Shown here: piece by piece, positions 10,602 to 21,100 of the stretch
How the letters are laid out: every line of letters starts with the position of its first letter
Numbering within the stretch: position 1 is the stretch's first letter
Source of the DNA: Durusdinium trenchii
Lineage: Eukaryota > Sar > Dinophyceae > Suessiales > Symbiodiniaceae
DNA: 64,000 nt
Direction: 5' to 3'
Assembly (NCBI GenBank): GCA_963970005.1
Contig: CAXAMN010021374.1
Span: 222,621 to 286,620, forward strand
Made by a program: the position numbers and the translations under genes
The notes under the pieces: model-generated
Seen by the model: only the letters and a program-made list of their open reading frames with translations
Databases searched by the model: none
Told to the model about the DNA's origin: nothing

Positions 10602-13600
10602 CATGACCATGTTGCCTCAAGGGTTTCAAGGGCTCCAGGCGCCGGTTCCTTCCGACGAATTTGAAAAGGCACCAACTCCAGATTCGGTTTGCCGCGCTGC
10701 CTCAAACTCAGCACCGGCGGGGACACTGCAAATGGAACACTGTGCAGGGGACAGTTCACAGCACCATTTGCAACACCTTTTACAAAACACTTTGAACTCA
10801 GGGGATCCCTCAAACAAGAGTGCAGGGACGTTCACTCTTGTTCATGAGGACATGGCTCCATCACACGAGAAAACTTTTGCACAACTACCTCACACCTCAG
10901 CCAGCGATGGACCATCCTCTGGTGCACCGGGGCCTGAAGTGGTGACAATTCGAGGAGGTGGATCACATCGATCTCCAAAGACCTCCCAAAGAGGCAAAGC
11001 ACCCACGCAGAGCACTTTTGCTTCGACTGCCGAATGCATCTCGCAGAACCTGACCATGACGGTTGGAAATCCAAGCGCTCGCTGCTACGCCAACGCGCCC
11101 TGGCGAGCTTTCACCTGGACATGCGCCTTGCTCCAGGAAACGAATACACAACCTTGGGGCAACCTCCAAGCAGCTGTTCAGGAATCCCTTGAACTGGCTG
11201 AAGCGGTAGACATCCATGAGCTACCAGGACTACACCCACTGTGGAAGAAGCATGATTTAAACATCCAAGGAGATGCAAATCATTTCGTCAACACGCTCTG
11301 GAACCTCTCCCAAACGAGAGCCTTTCACTACAGGTTTGCGGAAATCCAAGAAGGTGGATACTTGGAAGATTTCATCCAGCAGCCCATCCTGGTGAACTTC
11401 CCAGACGACTGGCCTGAAAACACCAGGCTTCAAGACCTCTACAACGGATGGGCCAACACAGGGCTTGGGCAATACTTGCTGGACGACAAGCCGGCGCTGA
11501 TCACTCACATCACCTAAAGGGACGATGACCAAGCATGCAAAGATCCTCAACCCCTACGGCACATTCACGGTGCCAAGATCGTTGGAGGCTTTGCAAGGAC
11601 ATCCTCGGAATTTGTGCCGGCAGCCCTCCGCCATCCTCATCTACAGAGACCTGATGTGGCTTGCAGATGACGGCAAACCGCCCGTTCACCTGGAGCACCT
11701 GACGCCACAACTGGCCAGCCAGGTAAAAGTCTGGGCTGTACACATTGACACCTTTCGATCGACCCAGCAGGTCATTCGGTCACTCCCACCACCTGAGGAG
11801 CCTGACTATGAACCACCTCTGGAGCTCCAGCTCAAGCCAACGAGGAAGGAACAGGCACACATGGTGGCATCCTAATCCTGGGTGATCAAGCCAGTGGACT
11901 CACACCACTCGAGTCCTACACCTGTCACGGCTGCGGGTACCAAGCCTTTCTGTGGCAGGCCACCGACTGCACCATCCTCATACTTGAAGACCGGAGAAGG
12001 CATCCAATCGGACACCAATGCCACGATAATAGCCAAGCTCCTGGCGCTGGTTGAGGCCACCAAGCACCCCTACATCCTCCTAGGGGACTGGCAGAACAAC
12101 CCTGGCAGCTTCACTAGCACCGTGCTCCCGTCCAAGTTCCACTTTGACATCAAAGCCACAGACCACAGCATACTCTCAGGCAATGTGATTGACTATGCAT
12201 TGCTGCACAACACGTTGGCCTCCACCACGGCTCTCACCACTGACTGGGCAGTTCCTTGGAGGCCGCATGCACTCTTGACACTGCAACTAAACATTGAAGC
12301 AGCCACCAAGGAATACAGACAGGTGCAATACTTTCCACCCCTGCCAGCAACACCAGACATCGACTTCCGGCCATGGACCTCGTACCAATCTCAGGCCTTC
12401 GAGATTGAGCTGTACGGCATTCCACCCAATGGCCATGCGCAGAAATGGGCAGACTGGATCTCATGCACCAAGCAGTACCTGCTCCAAGAGCATCCCTGGG
12501 CGGCTCAGGGCCGGGGCGCCAGCTTGAGGGTGATCATAAAACCACTGGTATCCACCAAGATCACCACCACGTGGAAAAAAGGAAAGCCAGCCTTTTGGGA
12601 ACAACTTCAAGTCAGATTCCAGCTTGCAGTGAAGCAACCCACGGAGCAACTGGCTGCTTTGGAGCAAGCTTGGGAAACCACCTATTACCAGCTTCAGACC
12701 AAGCAGTACCCATGGTACACAGTCCGTGGACCCATGGCTGCAGCCATCACCTATCTCAAGGAATGGGGATGGCAGGCTGCCAATCTGATGAGATGGACCA
12801 GACCTGAAGCTCCTCTCTTGCTGAGCAATGAGCTTGACATGCACCAACCGTGGTGGAAGGTAGAAAAGGCCTTACTCCATGAAGCCAAGAACCAACGCAC
12901 CAACCGCTTGGCTAGCCGACAGTATCATCACAATCTCATCACTGGCCTTGACTGGCACACCTACCATGAGGTGAAGAAAACACTGCCATCCCAAAGCAAA
13001 CACCACCTCAACACTTGGGTTCAGGCAGCAGTGCAATTTCGTGAAGCCACCAAGGTCAAAAGATGTCCGCTGTGCCAAGTCGATGCCACACCAAAGCACA
13101 TCTTGCGGTTATGCAAATGGCACAAAACTCAGAAACATGAGCCTATGCCGCCAGAGTGGATGGACAGGATCACATCCAAAGAGGAAGAACCTCTATGGTC
13201 CACCGGCTGGATTCCCTTGGAACAGCAAGAGCATCGACAACAAGACCATCCAAGGCCATGGTTGTTGGGCAGACCTTGCAACAATAGCACCCCAACCATA
13301 CAACGGCTGGGCCTACACTCTGGATGCCACACCATCCTCCTACGACGAGCGCACCCAAATGTGGGTGTTCGGCCTGTGCGTTCACACCATGACCTTAGGG
13401 CAATTGAAACGACTTGGCGCACTCACCGGAGTGGCCAAAGGAGAACAAACCAAAGCCAGCAGGGCACTCTTGGCAGGGGTGGTGGCCCTGGCCAAGCACA
13501 CCTCCACACCAGCCAAAGTCATTGTCCAACTGGCCACAGTTTGGGAGGCATGGCACCAACCCCGCAGCAGAGCAGCCTTTCAGGACATCCTTGAAGAAGT

Positions 13601-14691
13601 CACGGAGCAAGACTTTGCCGGCATCACAGTGCTCTACATCAGTCGAGCAACCAGAACACCCGATGCACCGGGCAACGAACCACAGCTCAGGAGGCGTCAG
13701 CGGGACTCTGCCCTAGCAGCCTGGGACCGGGCCAAACAGTTCCAAGACCACAAACAGGCAGAATGGCAGGACATCTTAGACTCCGACCACAAGCTGATTT
13801 ACACCCATGCTGTCCAAGGGCTGGCCAAGATCTACGACGACCCCCAGCACTTTATTCACCAGAAAGCACCCAGACATCAAGGGAAGCACACCAAACAATA
13901 CAAGCGTGAGCTGGTGAAACAATGTGGCAAAAGCTGGGCAGAAAACCATCACAGATGGGAACCACATCGAAGCGGGTACAGTACCAATGCAATGCGTGCG
14001 GTGCCAGAATGCATCTAGGTTTGACCAAAAGCATTCTTGAGACCCGAGAAGACTGTCCGCAGGTGAGGATTGAAGATGCATATAGCTTGCCAGCCAAGGC
14101 TGAACCCCTGGCCAAAAAGCTCACCCGGGCCCAGGTCATCAAAGACCTCCTGCACAGGCAACAACAGCAAACACCAGCCCATGGCGAACACCAATATGCT
14201 GAGACCACTGGGTACCTCAAATGCCTCAAATGTGGTGTCAACACACACAAAAGAGTCAATGAAGAGGCCTTCCAGCACTTCATCACATCCAAGTGCGTGG
14301 ATCAAGCATTCCCACAACCACCGCAAGGGCACCCAAGTCACACTTTGTGGCAAAAGGGTGAGAAAGTAAGATGCACACAGTGTGGGTGCCACTGGAACCT
14401 CGATGGAGAGCAGCGCATCATCACACCAACCAGGTGCTGACCAAAGTCTGCAAAGGAGCTGGCACCAAAGGCTCACCTCCACTCAGTGAGTTCTTCAAGA
14501 AAAAGACGGACACCAACAGTCCACAGGATCCAGAGGCAAGGCCACAGACAGCCAGGCACTATGCCCAAGACACGGCTGACACCAGGCCCCAGCCCCGGAG
14601 ACTCCACTTCAGCACTCAGCTAGAGGCAGTCGAAGAGCAACCAGAAGCAGAAGATGAAGACTGCGGTGACAACGTCTCAAGACAGGCCTAA
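10602..14691 (+). pseudogene. Family 1 ORF2 polyprotein, copy B, RT missing
   Basis: ORF2 follows ORF1 in the +1 frame at the same GGGTAAC signature, here extended to TAACATG. The USP-like Cys box NPSARCYANAPWRAF is intact (Cys codon 11083-11085), as is QGDANHFVNTLW. The His box is deleted: the frame passes from PRNLCRQPS to AILIYRDLMWLADDG near 11620, skipping the HRG...GHY segment. Frameshifts occur near 11514, 11870, 11990, 13230 and 14000. Endonuclease motifs remain (HGGILILGD, ILLGDWQNNPGSF at about 12073-12111, WRPHALL). After the RT deletion come the knuckle CPLCQVDATPKHIL (about 13063), the RNase H-like block (13310-13720) and zinc-finger segments at about 13975-14040 and 14210-14400. 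The last frame ends with an acidic tail at 14691. Confidence 0.75.
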
Positions 14692-14719
14692 ACAGGCAGC
14701 TCATTCAGCTTTAGGAAAA

Positions 14720-14776
14720 ATACATACATACATACATACATACATACGTACGTACGTACATACATACATACATACA
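14720..14776. repeat. (TACA)n/(TACG)n tail of copy B, junction with copy C
   Basis: About 14 tetranucleotides, including three TACG units in the middle, directly after the A-rich end of copy B and directly before TGGCTCAAG of copy C. Confidence 0.9.
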
Positions 14777-14785
14777 TGGCTCAAG
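14777..14785 (+). other. DinoSL relic at the 5' end of copy C
   Basis: TGGCTCAAG abuts the TACA tract exactly as in copy A. It is read as the 3' remnant of a spliced leader that was copied back into DNA from a trans-spliced transcript. Confidence 0.65.
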
Positions 14786-15077
14786 CCCTTTCAGGTCTCA
14801 AACCGGTCCCATACCAACCCGGTTACAGGAGTAACTGCCATTGGAGCCGAGCCTTGAGGACCACAAAGGCACTGGTGCTTTGCCCGCTATAGAGGGGGAT
14901 TTCTTGAAGGGCTAGGCTTTCTCCTGACCTACCACCTCGGCACCTCAACCAGCGGGACATCCTGAACCTGGCCCTACATCCCTGAAGGTGACCAAGGCCA
15001 GATCATGATCGGTGCTCTGACCAACACCCTTTTGCTTGGAGGTAACGACTTCCCCGAAGGCCACGACCTCCGGCACA
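14786..15077 (+). other. 5' leader of copy C
   Basis: Between the spliced-leader relic and the first ORF1 ATG. The phrase IGAL, preceded by a short conserved context and readable at 15008 (ATCATGATCGGTGCTCTGAC), is also found in copy A upstream of the zinc finger (AACGAGATCGGTGCTCTGAT, about 5909). The true ORF1 may therefore begin further upstream, with this copy frameshifted near 15030-15060. The short frame opened by the ATG at the junction ends after about 38 codons. Confidence 0.4.
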
Positions 15078-15956
15078 ATGACACCAACGTGGGGCCGAGC
15101 ATACATGGTATGCTCACAGAGCTCATGTTCAAATTGGATCTGGACCGATCGGGTGAAGACCGGCAGCAAATGCCGACGATGCGGGCAATGGTGGCCATCA
15201 CCAGCTCATGGCACAGGGAAGGGCAAGGGTTTTGGACGACCGACCTACCGGAGTCAACCACATACTTCATGGCTCGACTCCCCACCAGGTCTACCCAAGA
15301 TCAAGCCCCTGAAGAAGACAAAGGTGCAGAAAGAGGCCACAGATCTCCTCACTACGAGCTGGTCGGTGCTACCTGAAGACACACAAACAAAGCTGCAAGC
15401 ACTTGGCATTGGGCCGAGCAAGCCTGAGGAGCCGGAGCTGACTGACATCCTCAAGTCCCATATGGATGCCTTGCCACCTCAGGTCCAGCAGATCGTGACC
15501 AAGCTCACAGCACCAGAGCCCTGCACCGAAAGAGACATAGCCACCAAGCTGAAGGGCCAGGTGACGGAGTTGAAAGCCATGTCAATCAAGAAGAACCAAC
15601 TGCAGGAAAAGATTGACGGCGTCAAGGCACAATATGCCGCACTGCTCACCGACATGCAGGAACTACAAAGCAAGCTGGCTGAGGGCCAGAAAACTCTCCA
15701 TCAACTCTCTCAAGATTACATGAAGGCCATCAACCAGACTCCGGCTCCGACTGACCTGATGCCTGGTTCCGCAGAGCCGGAACAAATCCCCATGGCCGTA
15801 GAATCCTTTGTGCACAGCCTTGGAATCTCGCTCACTGAGGAGCAGAAAAACCAGCTCCATGGACTCTTGAAGAGGCCAAACCAAGACCCTGACGATCCCA
15901 CGAAGAGGAGGAAAACTGATGCAGCCGTCACACCACCAACCGGACATTGTGGGTAA
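15078..15956 (+). CDS. Family 1 ORF1 protein (zinc finger, coiled coil, NLS)
   Basis: Probable RNA-binding chaperone-type ORF1 product of the LINE. The frame is open from 15021 and the first ATG is at 15078. The C4 zinc finger CSQSSC...CRRCGQWW comes first (about 15114-15190; C-x4-C-x14-C-x2-C, longer in the middle than in copy A). Next come a Gly/Lys-rich linker and a Pro/Lys-rich part (SPPGLPKIKPLKKTK). A conserved LLTTSW...LQALGIGP block follows (about 15345-15415). A heptad-rich coiled coil lies at about 15550-15735 (LKGQVTELKAMSIKKNQLQE onward). A second conserved helical block (VESFVHSLGISLTEEQKNQL) precedes the basic signal TKRRKTD (about 15902-15922). It ends in GHCG-TAA, and ORF2 overlaps it by 38 bases in the +1 frame. 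Assignment rests on position and composition, since no database family was searched. Confidence 0.75.
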   Translation: MTPTWGRAYMVCSQSSCSNWIWTDRVKTGSKCRRCGQWWPSPAHGTGKGKGFGRPTYRSQPHTSWLDSPPGLPKIKPLKKTKVQKEATDLLTTSWSVLPEDTQTKLQALGIGPSKPEEPELTDILKSHMDALPPQVQQIVTKLTAPEPCTERDIATKLKGQVTELKAMSIKKNQLQEKIDGVKAQYAALLTDMQELQSKLAEGQKTLHQLSQDYMKAINQTPAPTDLMPGSAEPEQIPMAVESFVHSLGISLTEEQKNQLHGLLKRPNQDPDDPTKRRKTDAAVTPPTGHCG

Positions 15957-16938
15957 CAGGGACGACACGGATTTTGTGGGGTGGACTTATCCGGTGCCTG
16001 AAGATGACACATGGTCATGTGAAGGAAACGATGAGTCCAACTGGGGAACGCAGTTCGCACAGAACACCAGTTTTGCTCAACCACAAGTTGATGAGATGAC
16101 TTCACCACCACCCAGGTGGACTTTTTGGGAAGACCCAACCGCACCCGGCATTGGAGCTGAGAACCTTTCAATCCACTCCAAAGAATCGGAGAGGCTATGG
16201 CTTTCCACCCAAACCGAATGGGATTGCCGTGCTGCTTCAGGCTCAGGACAGAGGCAGACTACACACGACTGCCACAGTGTGGGGGAACACACAACTGAGG
16301 CCCTGAACATGACAGAGCATCAGCAATTTCCAATGCACTATGGGGAACCTCAAACCGTTGCAGGGGAGCAGCAACCATTTGAGGCTTTACGCGAAATTCA
16401 GTCACCAGTTTTGACCCAATCTGTCACGGGCTGTGCGACCGCACATGGATCGTGCCTGAAGCTCACTGGTGGGACACCAGAACCGACAAGCACTACCTGG
16501 GCGACAGACGGGCGCAGCCCTAGCATGAGCACACAATACTATGCGTCCACCACAGATTTGCTCATGCAGAACTTGAGCATGGTGGTGGGCAACCCAAGTG
16601 CCCGGTGCTATGCAAATGCACCATGGCGGGCATTTTGCTGGATGTGCGCCTATCTAGCGGAGTTCAACAGAGACCCCTGGGGCGTCATCAAAGAGGCAGT
16701 GCAGACCTCCCTAGAGCTCTCAGAACCGGTGGATATCCAACAACTCCCAGGACTTCACCAACTCTGGGCAAAGCATGACCTCAATGTGGAAGGAGATGCG
16801 GCACATTTTGTCCACTCACTATGGATCCAATCTCAAACGAGAGTCATGCAATACAGACACACAGAAATCAAGGAAGGTGGCTATGTGCAGGAACACATTC
16901 AACTGCCACTCATCGTCGACTACCGAGTACTTGGATGA
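15919..16938 (+). CDS. Family 1 ORF2, N-terminal part: USP-like protease, catalytic Cys half
   Basis: First segment of the ORF2 polyprotein, starting at an ATG (15919) inside the end of ORF1. The first 190 residues are poorly conserved, acidic and rich in Thr/Gln. The domain begins near 16570 with MVVGNPSARCYANAPWRAF. This matches the Cys box of ubiquitin-specific proteases (GLxNxGNTCYxNAxLQ), with the nucleophile Cys codon at 16606-16608. Further on, EGDAAHFVHSLW (about 16789-16824) matches the QQDAxEFLxxLL helix. The frame is lost at about 16920 (VDY, then RVLG and TGA), whereas copies A and B read PDDWP here. The His half continues in the next frame. Role inferred: removal of ubiquitin or processing of the polyprotein. 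Confidence 0.75.
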   Translation: MQPSHHQPDIVGNRDDTDFVGWTYPVPEDDTWSCEGNDESNWGTQFAQNTSFAQPQVDEMTSPPPRWTFWEDPTAPGIGAENLSIHSKESERLWLSTQTEWDCRAASGSGQRQTTHDCHSVGEHTTEALNMTEHQQFPMHYGEPQTVAGEQQPFEALREIQSPVLTQSVTGCATAHGSCLKLTGGTPEPTSTTWATDGRSPSMSTQYYASTTDLLMQNLSMVVGNPSARCYANAPWRAFCWMCAYLAEFNRDPWGVIKEAVQTSLELSEPVDIQQLPGLHQLWAKHDLNVEGDAAHFVHSLWIQSQTRVMQYRHTEIKEGGYVQEHIQLPLIVDYRVLG

Positions 16939-18115
16939 AATCACCTGGCAGGAACTCATGAACTGCTGGGCCAATCAAGGCTATGGACAATACCTCAGTG
17001 ACGACAAACTCATCCATGTCAGTCACATCAACCGGGCGGTCACCATTGAGGGCACTGTCACAAAACACAAAAGAGCCCTGAACCCCCACGGACCGTACAC
17101 GGTCCCCAGATCCCTTGACGGGTTCTCGCGTGCCAGTGCCGAATACCTCCCCCTGGCATACATCTGCCACCGAGGGCCCACCCACGAAACGGGACACTAC
17201 TACACCATTCTGGTGTACAAGGACCTCATGTGGATCGCCGACGACGGAGCCCCGCCAAAGGTCTTGCCATTTCTGACACCTCAAATGGCCGGCCAAATAG
17301 TGCAAATCTGGGCCATCCAGACGGCAGCACTGGTCACACCGAGACAGATAGCCAGGGCTTTACCTCCACCGGAGAGTCCAGACTACGATCCACCCCTCCA
17401 TGGCACACCGCCCAAAAAGGCCAGACACACACAGGACAGCATGAGACTGAATGTCGCGAACATCACGGCTTTCGGCAAGGGCACCTTGGACTGGTACTGG
17501 ACAAGAGACAATGAGATCTATGTCATGATTGAAACCCATCTGGATCAGCAGAAACACCAGACGATGCGCCAGTATTTCGAGGTCAGGGGCAGACATGCAT
17601 TCGGCTACCCAGCACAAACCAATGCCACCAACGACGGCGCCCATGGAGGCATCCTCATCATCCACGACACAGCCCACGGCCTCACCCAACTCGAATCCTT
17701 CTCCATTGCAGGATGTGGGTATCAAGCTTTCCTCTGGGAAGCAAAGGCCAGGTCCATCATGGTGGTGGCTGTGTACTTCAAAACAAACGAAACCATCCAG
17801 GGCACCACCAACTCCCAGATCCTGGCCCGCATCTTGGCCTTGATCCAGGCCACAAACAGACAGTTCATCCTGGTCGGAGACTGGAACAACCATCCTGAGC
17901 ACTTCCAGAGCACGGTGCTCAGTTCCAAGTTCCACTGGCAAATCCTGGCACCAGACGCAACCCTGCTCAACGGCAACACGGTGGACTATGCCCTCATTGA
18001 AGAGAAGCTGGCGGGCTGCACCTCAATGACCACCGAGTGGGCCATCCCATGGCGGCCTCACTGTCTGGTCACATATGCCCTTGAACTCGAGGACGATTTC
18101 AGGCGCTACCACTAG
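16922..18115 (+). CDS. Family 1 ORF2, middle part: USP His half and EEP endonuclease
   Basis: Continues the polyprotein after the frameshift. ISHINRAVTIEG-type text (here VSHINRAVTIEG...TKHKRALNPHGPYTVPRSLDGF) corresponds to the Rf...K...f.fP..LdL region of USPs. CHRGPTHETGHYYTILVYKD followed by LMWIADDG is the His/Asp box (His codon 17195-17197, Asp 17240-17245). The EEP endonuclease starts at LDWYWTRDNEIYVMIETHL (about 17488-17541, catalytic Glu in ETH). It goes on with GGILIIHD, FILVGDWNNHPEHF (about 17866-17905, the GDxN motif), NTVDYALIEEKL (metal-binding Asp) and WRPHCLV (His). The segment stops at TAG 18113-18115, where copy B reads CAG (Gln), so this is a point mutation. The next segment is in the same frame. 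Confidence 0.8.
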   Translation, partial: TEYLDEITWQELMNCWANQGYGQYLSDDKLIHVSHINRAVTIEGTVTKHKRALNPHGPYTVPRSLDGFSRASAEYLPLAYICHRGPTHETGHYYTILVYKDLMWIADDGAPPKVLPFLTPQMAGQIVQIWAIQTAALVTPRQIARALPPPESPDYDPPLHGTPPKKARHTQDSMRLNVANITAFGKGTLDWYWTRDNEIYVMIETHLDQQKHQTMRQYFEVRGRHAFGYPAQTNATNDGAHGGILIIHDTAHGLTQLESFSIAGCGYQAFLWEAKARSIMVVAVYFKTNETIQGTTNSQILARILALIQATNRQFILVGDWNNHPEHFQSTVLSSKFHWQILAPDATLLNGNTVDYALIEEKLAGCTSMTTEWAIPWRPHCLVTYALELEDDFRRYH

Positions 18116-21100
18116 CTCCGGAGTTTCCCGCCACTCCCCAACATCCCGGACATTGGGTTCCGTGCCTGGAGCACTTATGTCACACAGGTAACCGACCTGG
18201 TGCTCTATGACAGCCCACCCAACGCAGGAGCCCGAGGCCTGGCGGATTGGGTCTCAATCACAGAACAATACCTGCTCCAGCAACACCCTTGGGCGCCACA
18301 GGGCAGAGCAGCCAACCTCACCACCCAGCACCAACCACTGGTTCCAACCAAGGCTGGAGGGATCTGGAAGAAAGGCAAGGCTGCCTACTGGGAGCAAATC
18401 CAAGCCCGCCTGCACCTCATCGAGAACCAACCCACCAAAGCACCGGGCGCAACCAAGGGGCTAAAACTGGCGCTCCAACAGGTGCAACACCACTGGCTGG
18501 GAGAACAAACATGGGCACAGTTTCTGGACACCACACAACACTGGCTCCAGTACAAGGATGAGAGAACTTTCGACCTGATGAAGCAAACCGTGCAACACCA
18601 GCTCGAAACAGCCCAACAGCAAAGCCGAGAAGAATCCTGCCTCCAATACGCAGAATGGATCAAACACGGAGAAGCCAAGGGCTTACGGGGACTCTTCCGG
18701 TCTCTCAAAGCCAGTGAACTGTCCTGGCAACGACCATACAGAAACATCCCCATGGCCGACCGTATGAGACATCGCATGCACGCCTGGCACAACCTATGGA
18801 AGCCAACAAAAGATGGCCAACCAATGACCAGACTGCCTTTGCAAGACGCAGCAAAACAACAAGCAGCGCAACTCCCACCGCTCACCTATGAACAATTGGG
18901 ACGCACATTGAAGCACCTGCCAGACAAAGCATGTGGTCCAGATGCAATCACCACCCAGCTGCTCCGCACAGCACCAAAGCAGGCACTGCAACCCCTGCTG
19001 AGCCTTCTGCAAACAATGGAGGCTAACGCGGAACTTCCCACCCAGCTCACTTTGAGTCTGGTAGTGATGTTGGCCAAGAATGAGAAGGTGGAGCGACCAA
19101 TCACCTTAACCAGTGTGCTTTACCGCGTATGGTGCAAGATGAGAAAGCCACTGATGGACGCATGGCAACACAACCTACCACCAGCCATGGACTATGACAG
19201 AGCCAGACCCGGAGCTACAGCTCTCCACGTAGCCCTTGAGAGGCTCCTTCGCCAAGAAACCACCAAATCCTTGGGAAACCATGGCATCACTGTCCTCCTG
19301 GACATGAGCACCTTTTACGACACCCTGGATCTCCAACGGCTACAACAAACAGCCCAGGATTTGGACTACCCGCCTCTTGCACTAGAGTTCGCCATGCAGG
19401 TTTACACCGGGCACAAGGCCATTTTGGCCGAAGGGGAACTCAGTCCCTGGTTCCATGCCACCACGGGAGTAGCAGCAGGGTGTCCACAAGCACCACTCCT
19501 GGCCAAGACCTTTCTCCAGCCCATCCTCGGCAGCTTCCAACGAGCGTTCCCGGAACTCCACCTCAACGGGTGGGTGGATGACATTGGCTTTGATGGCAGC
19601 CACACAGATCCCATACAGCTGGCCCACCGAACCATCCAGGCCTGGAACCACCTACGCACAGAGCTCACAGCAGCCGGGTTGATAGTGAACAGCCACAAGA
19701 CAGCCTTCATTGTCACAGACAAAGTCATCCACAAAGAGCTCGGCAAACTCCTGGGCCCTGATGATCCACCCATCCAGTCCGTGATGCGGGACCTCGGAAT
19801 CGACCACTCTGCAGGGAGGCGACGACGGATAGCCACCCTACAACAGAGATTCAAAAAGAACAAACAACGCCGGATCAAGCTCAGAAGCCTCAAGCTGCCC
19901 AACATGCGCACCAGACTCAGACTCCACAGGGGCGGAGTCCAACCAGTAGCCCTTTGGGGTTTCGAAGGCCAGGGACTTGCTTCCAGGTACCGAATGGCAC
20001 TACGACAAGGCCTCGCCACACACCTGGGCCTGCACCAAGGGGGACTCACGGACATCATCTATGACCAAAACAGCAAAAAATATGCTGACCCCGGCGACCA
20101 GGTCATTCTCCACCACATCAGGGCGCTGCACACCCTGCTCCATCACTGGCCCCCTGATCACCTTCAGCATGTGGAAGCAGCTTGGCTGACCATCCGCAAC
20201 CACATGCGCGCCCAACAGCACCCCTGGTATCAGGTGAAGGGACCCATGGCCGCCACCTTAGCGTACCTCCATGAATGGGGCTGGACCACGGAGTCCTTAT
20301 ACCAATGGAACAGACCTGAGACAGCCTTCATGACCGAAGCCAGCATAAACCTGCATGAGGATTGGGCGACCATCGAACAAACCCTCCACCACGAAGCACA
20401 GCAGCAACGGACAAGCAGACTGGCCAGCAAAAAGAACTGCCAAAGCTTAGTCAGTGGGCACGACTGGACTATTGCCAACAAGGCGGTCAAAGTCCTACCG
20501 AAACAACAAGCCCAGCACATCAAAACATGGAACCAAGCAGCTATCCACTGCCGCCAAGGGGACAAGCCCAAGCCGTGCCCCCTGTGTGGAGTCCCCGCCA
20601 CACCCAAACACATCGTCTGGCTGCGCACCTGGCACCACAACCAAGGCCATACGCCGCTTGCCGTGGAATGGACTGAGCGCCTACAAGATCCACTGGAAGA
20701 ACCACTGTGGGCATATGGGTGGATCCCCAAAGAACCCCAGGACCACCTTCAAGTCGCCCAACCTCTTCAAGGCCATGGGTGCTGGAGCACCCTCGAAGCC
20801 CTGCCACTTCAGCCATGGCAAGGACTGTCGGTGACCCTTGACGCCACTCCGTCGTCCTATGATCCCACGTCCCAAGCATGGGTCTTTGGGCTTTGCATCC
20901 ATACCTTCTCGATGGGAGCCCTCCTTCGCAAAGGCACCATCACCGGCATGGCCCCTGGGCCCCAAACCAAGGCACGGGCCCTGTTCCAGGGCCTTCTAAC
21001 CTTAGCCCAGCACGTCCTCACGCCGGTGAATGTGGTCGTCCAGCTGGGGTCAGTTTGGGAGGCATGGACAAACCCACGAAAGCGGCCTGGGTTTGAAGAT

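Larger units (their letters stand above)
10192..14720 (+). mobile_element. LINE-like element, family 1, copy B (5'-truncated, RT-deleted)
   Basis: Copy B starts inside the ORF1 coiled coil (LKGQVTDLKNLS, matching LKGQVTELKAMS of copy C at about 15548), so about 770 bp of the 5' side are missing, as expected for incomplete reverse transcription. It retains the protease, endonuclease, knuckle, RNase H-like and zinc-finger regions. It lacks the RT: the pre-RT segment QPTEQLAALEQAW (about 12630-12670) continues directly into the post-RT segment ending YPWYTVRGP. That corresponds to a jump of about 1.7 kb in copy C (about 18445 to 20170). It ends in an A-rich GGAAAAA then TACA tract. Confidence 0.85.
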
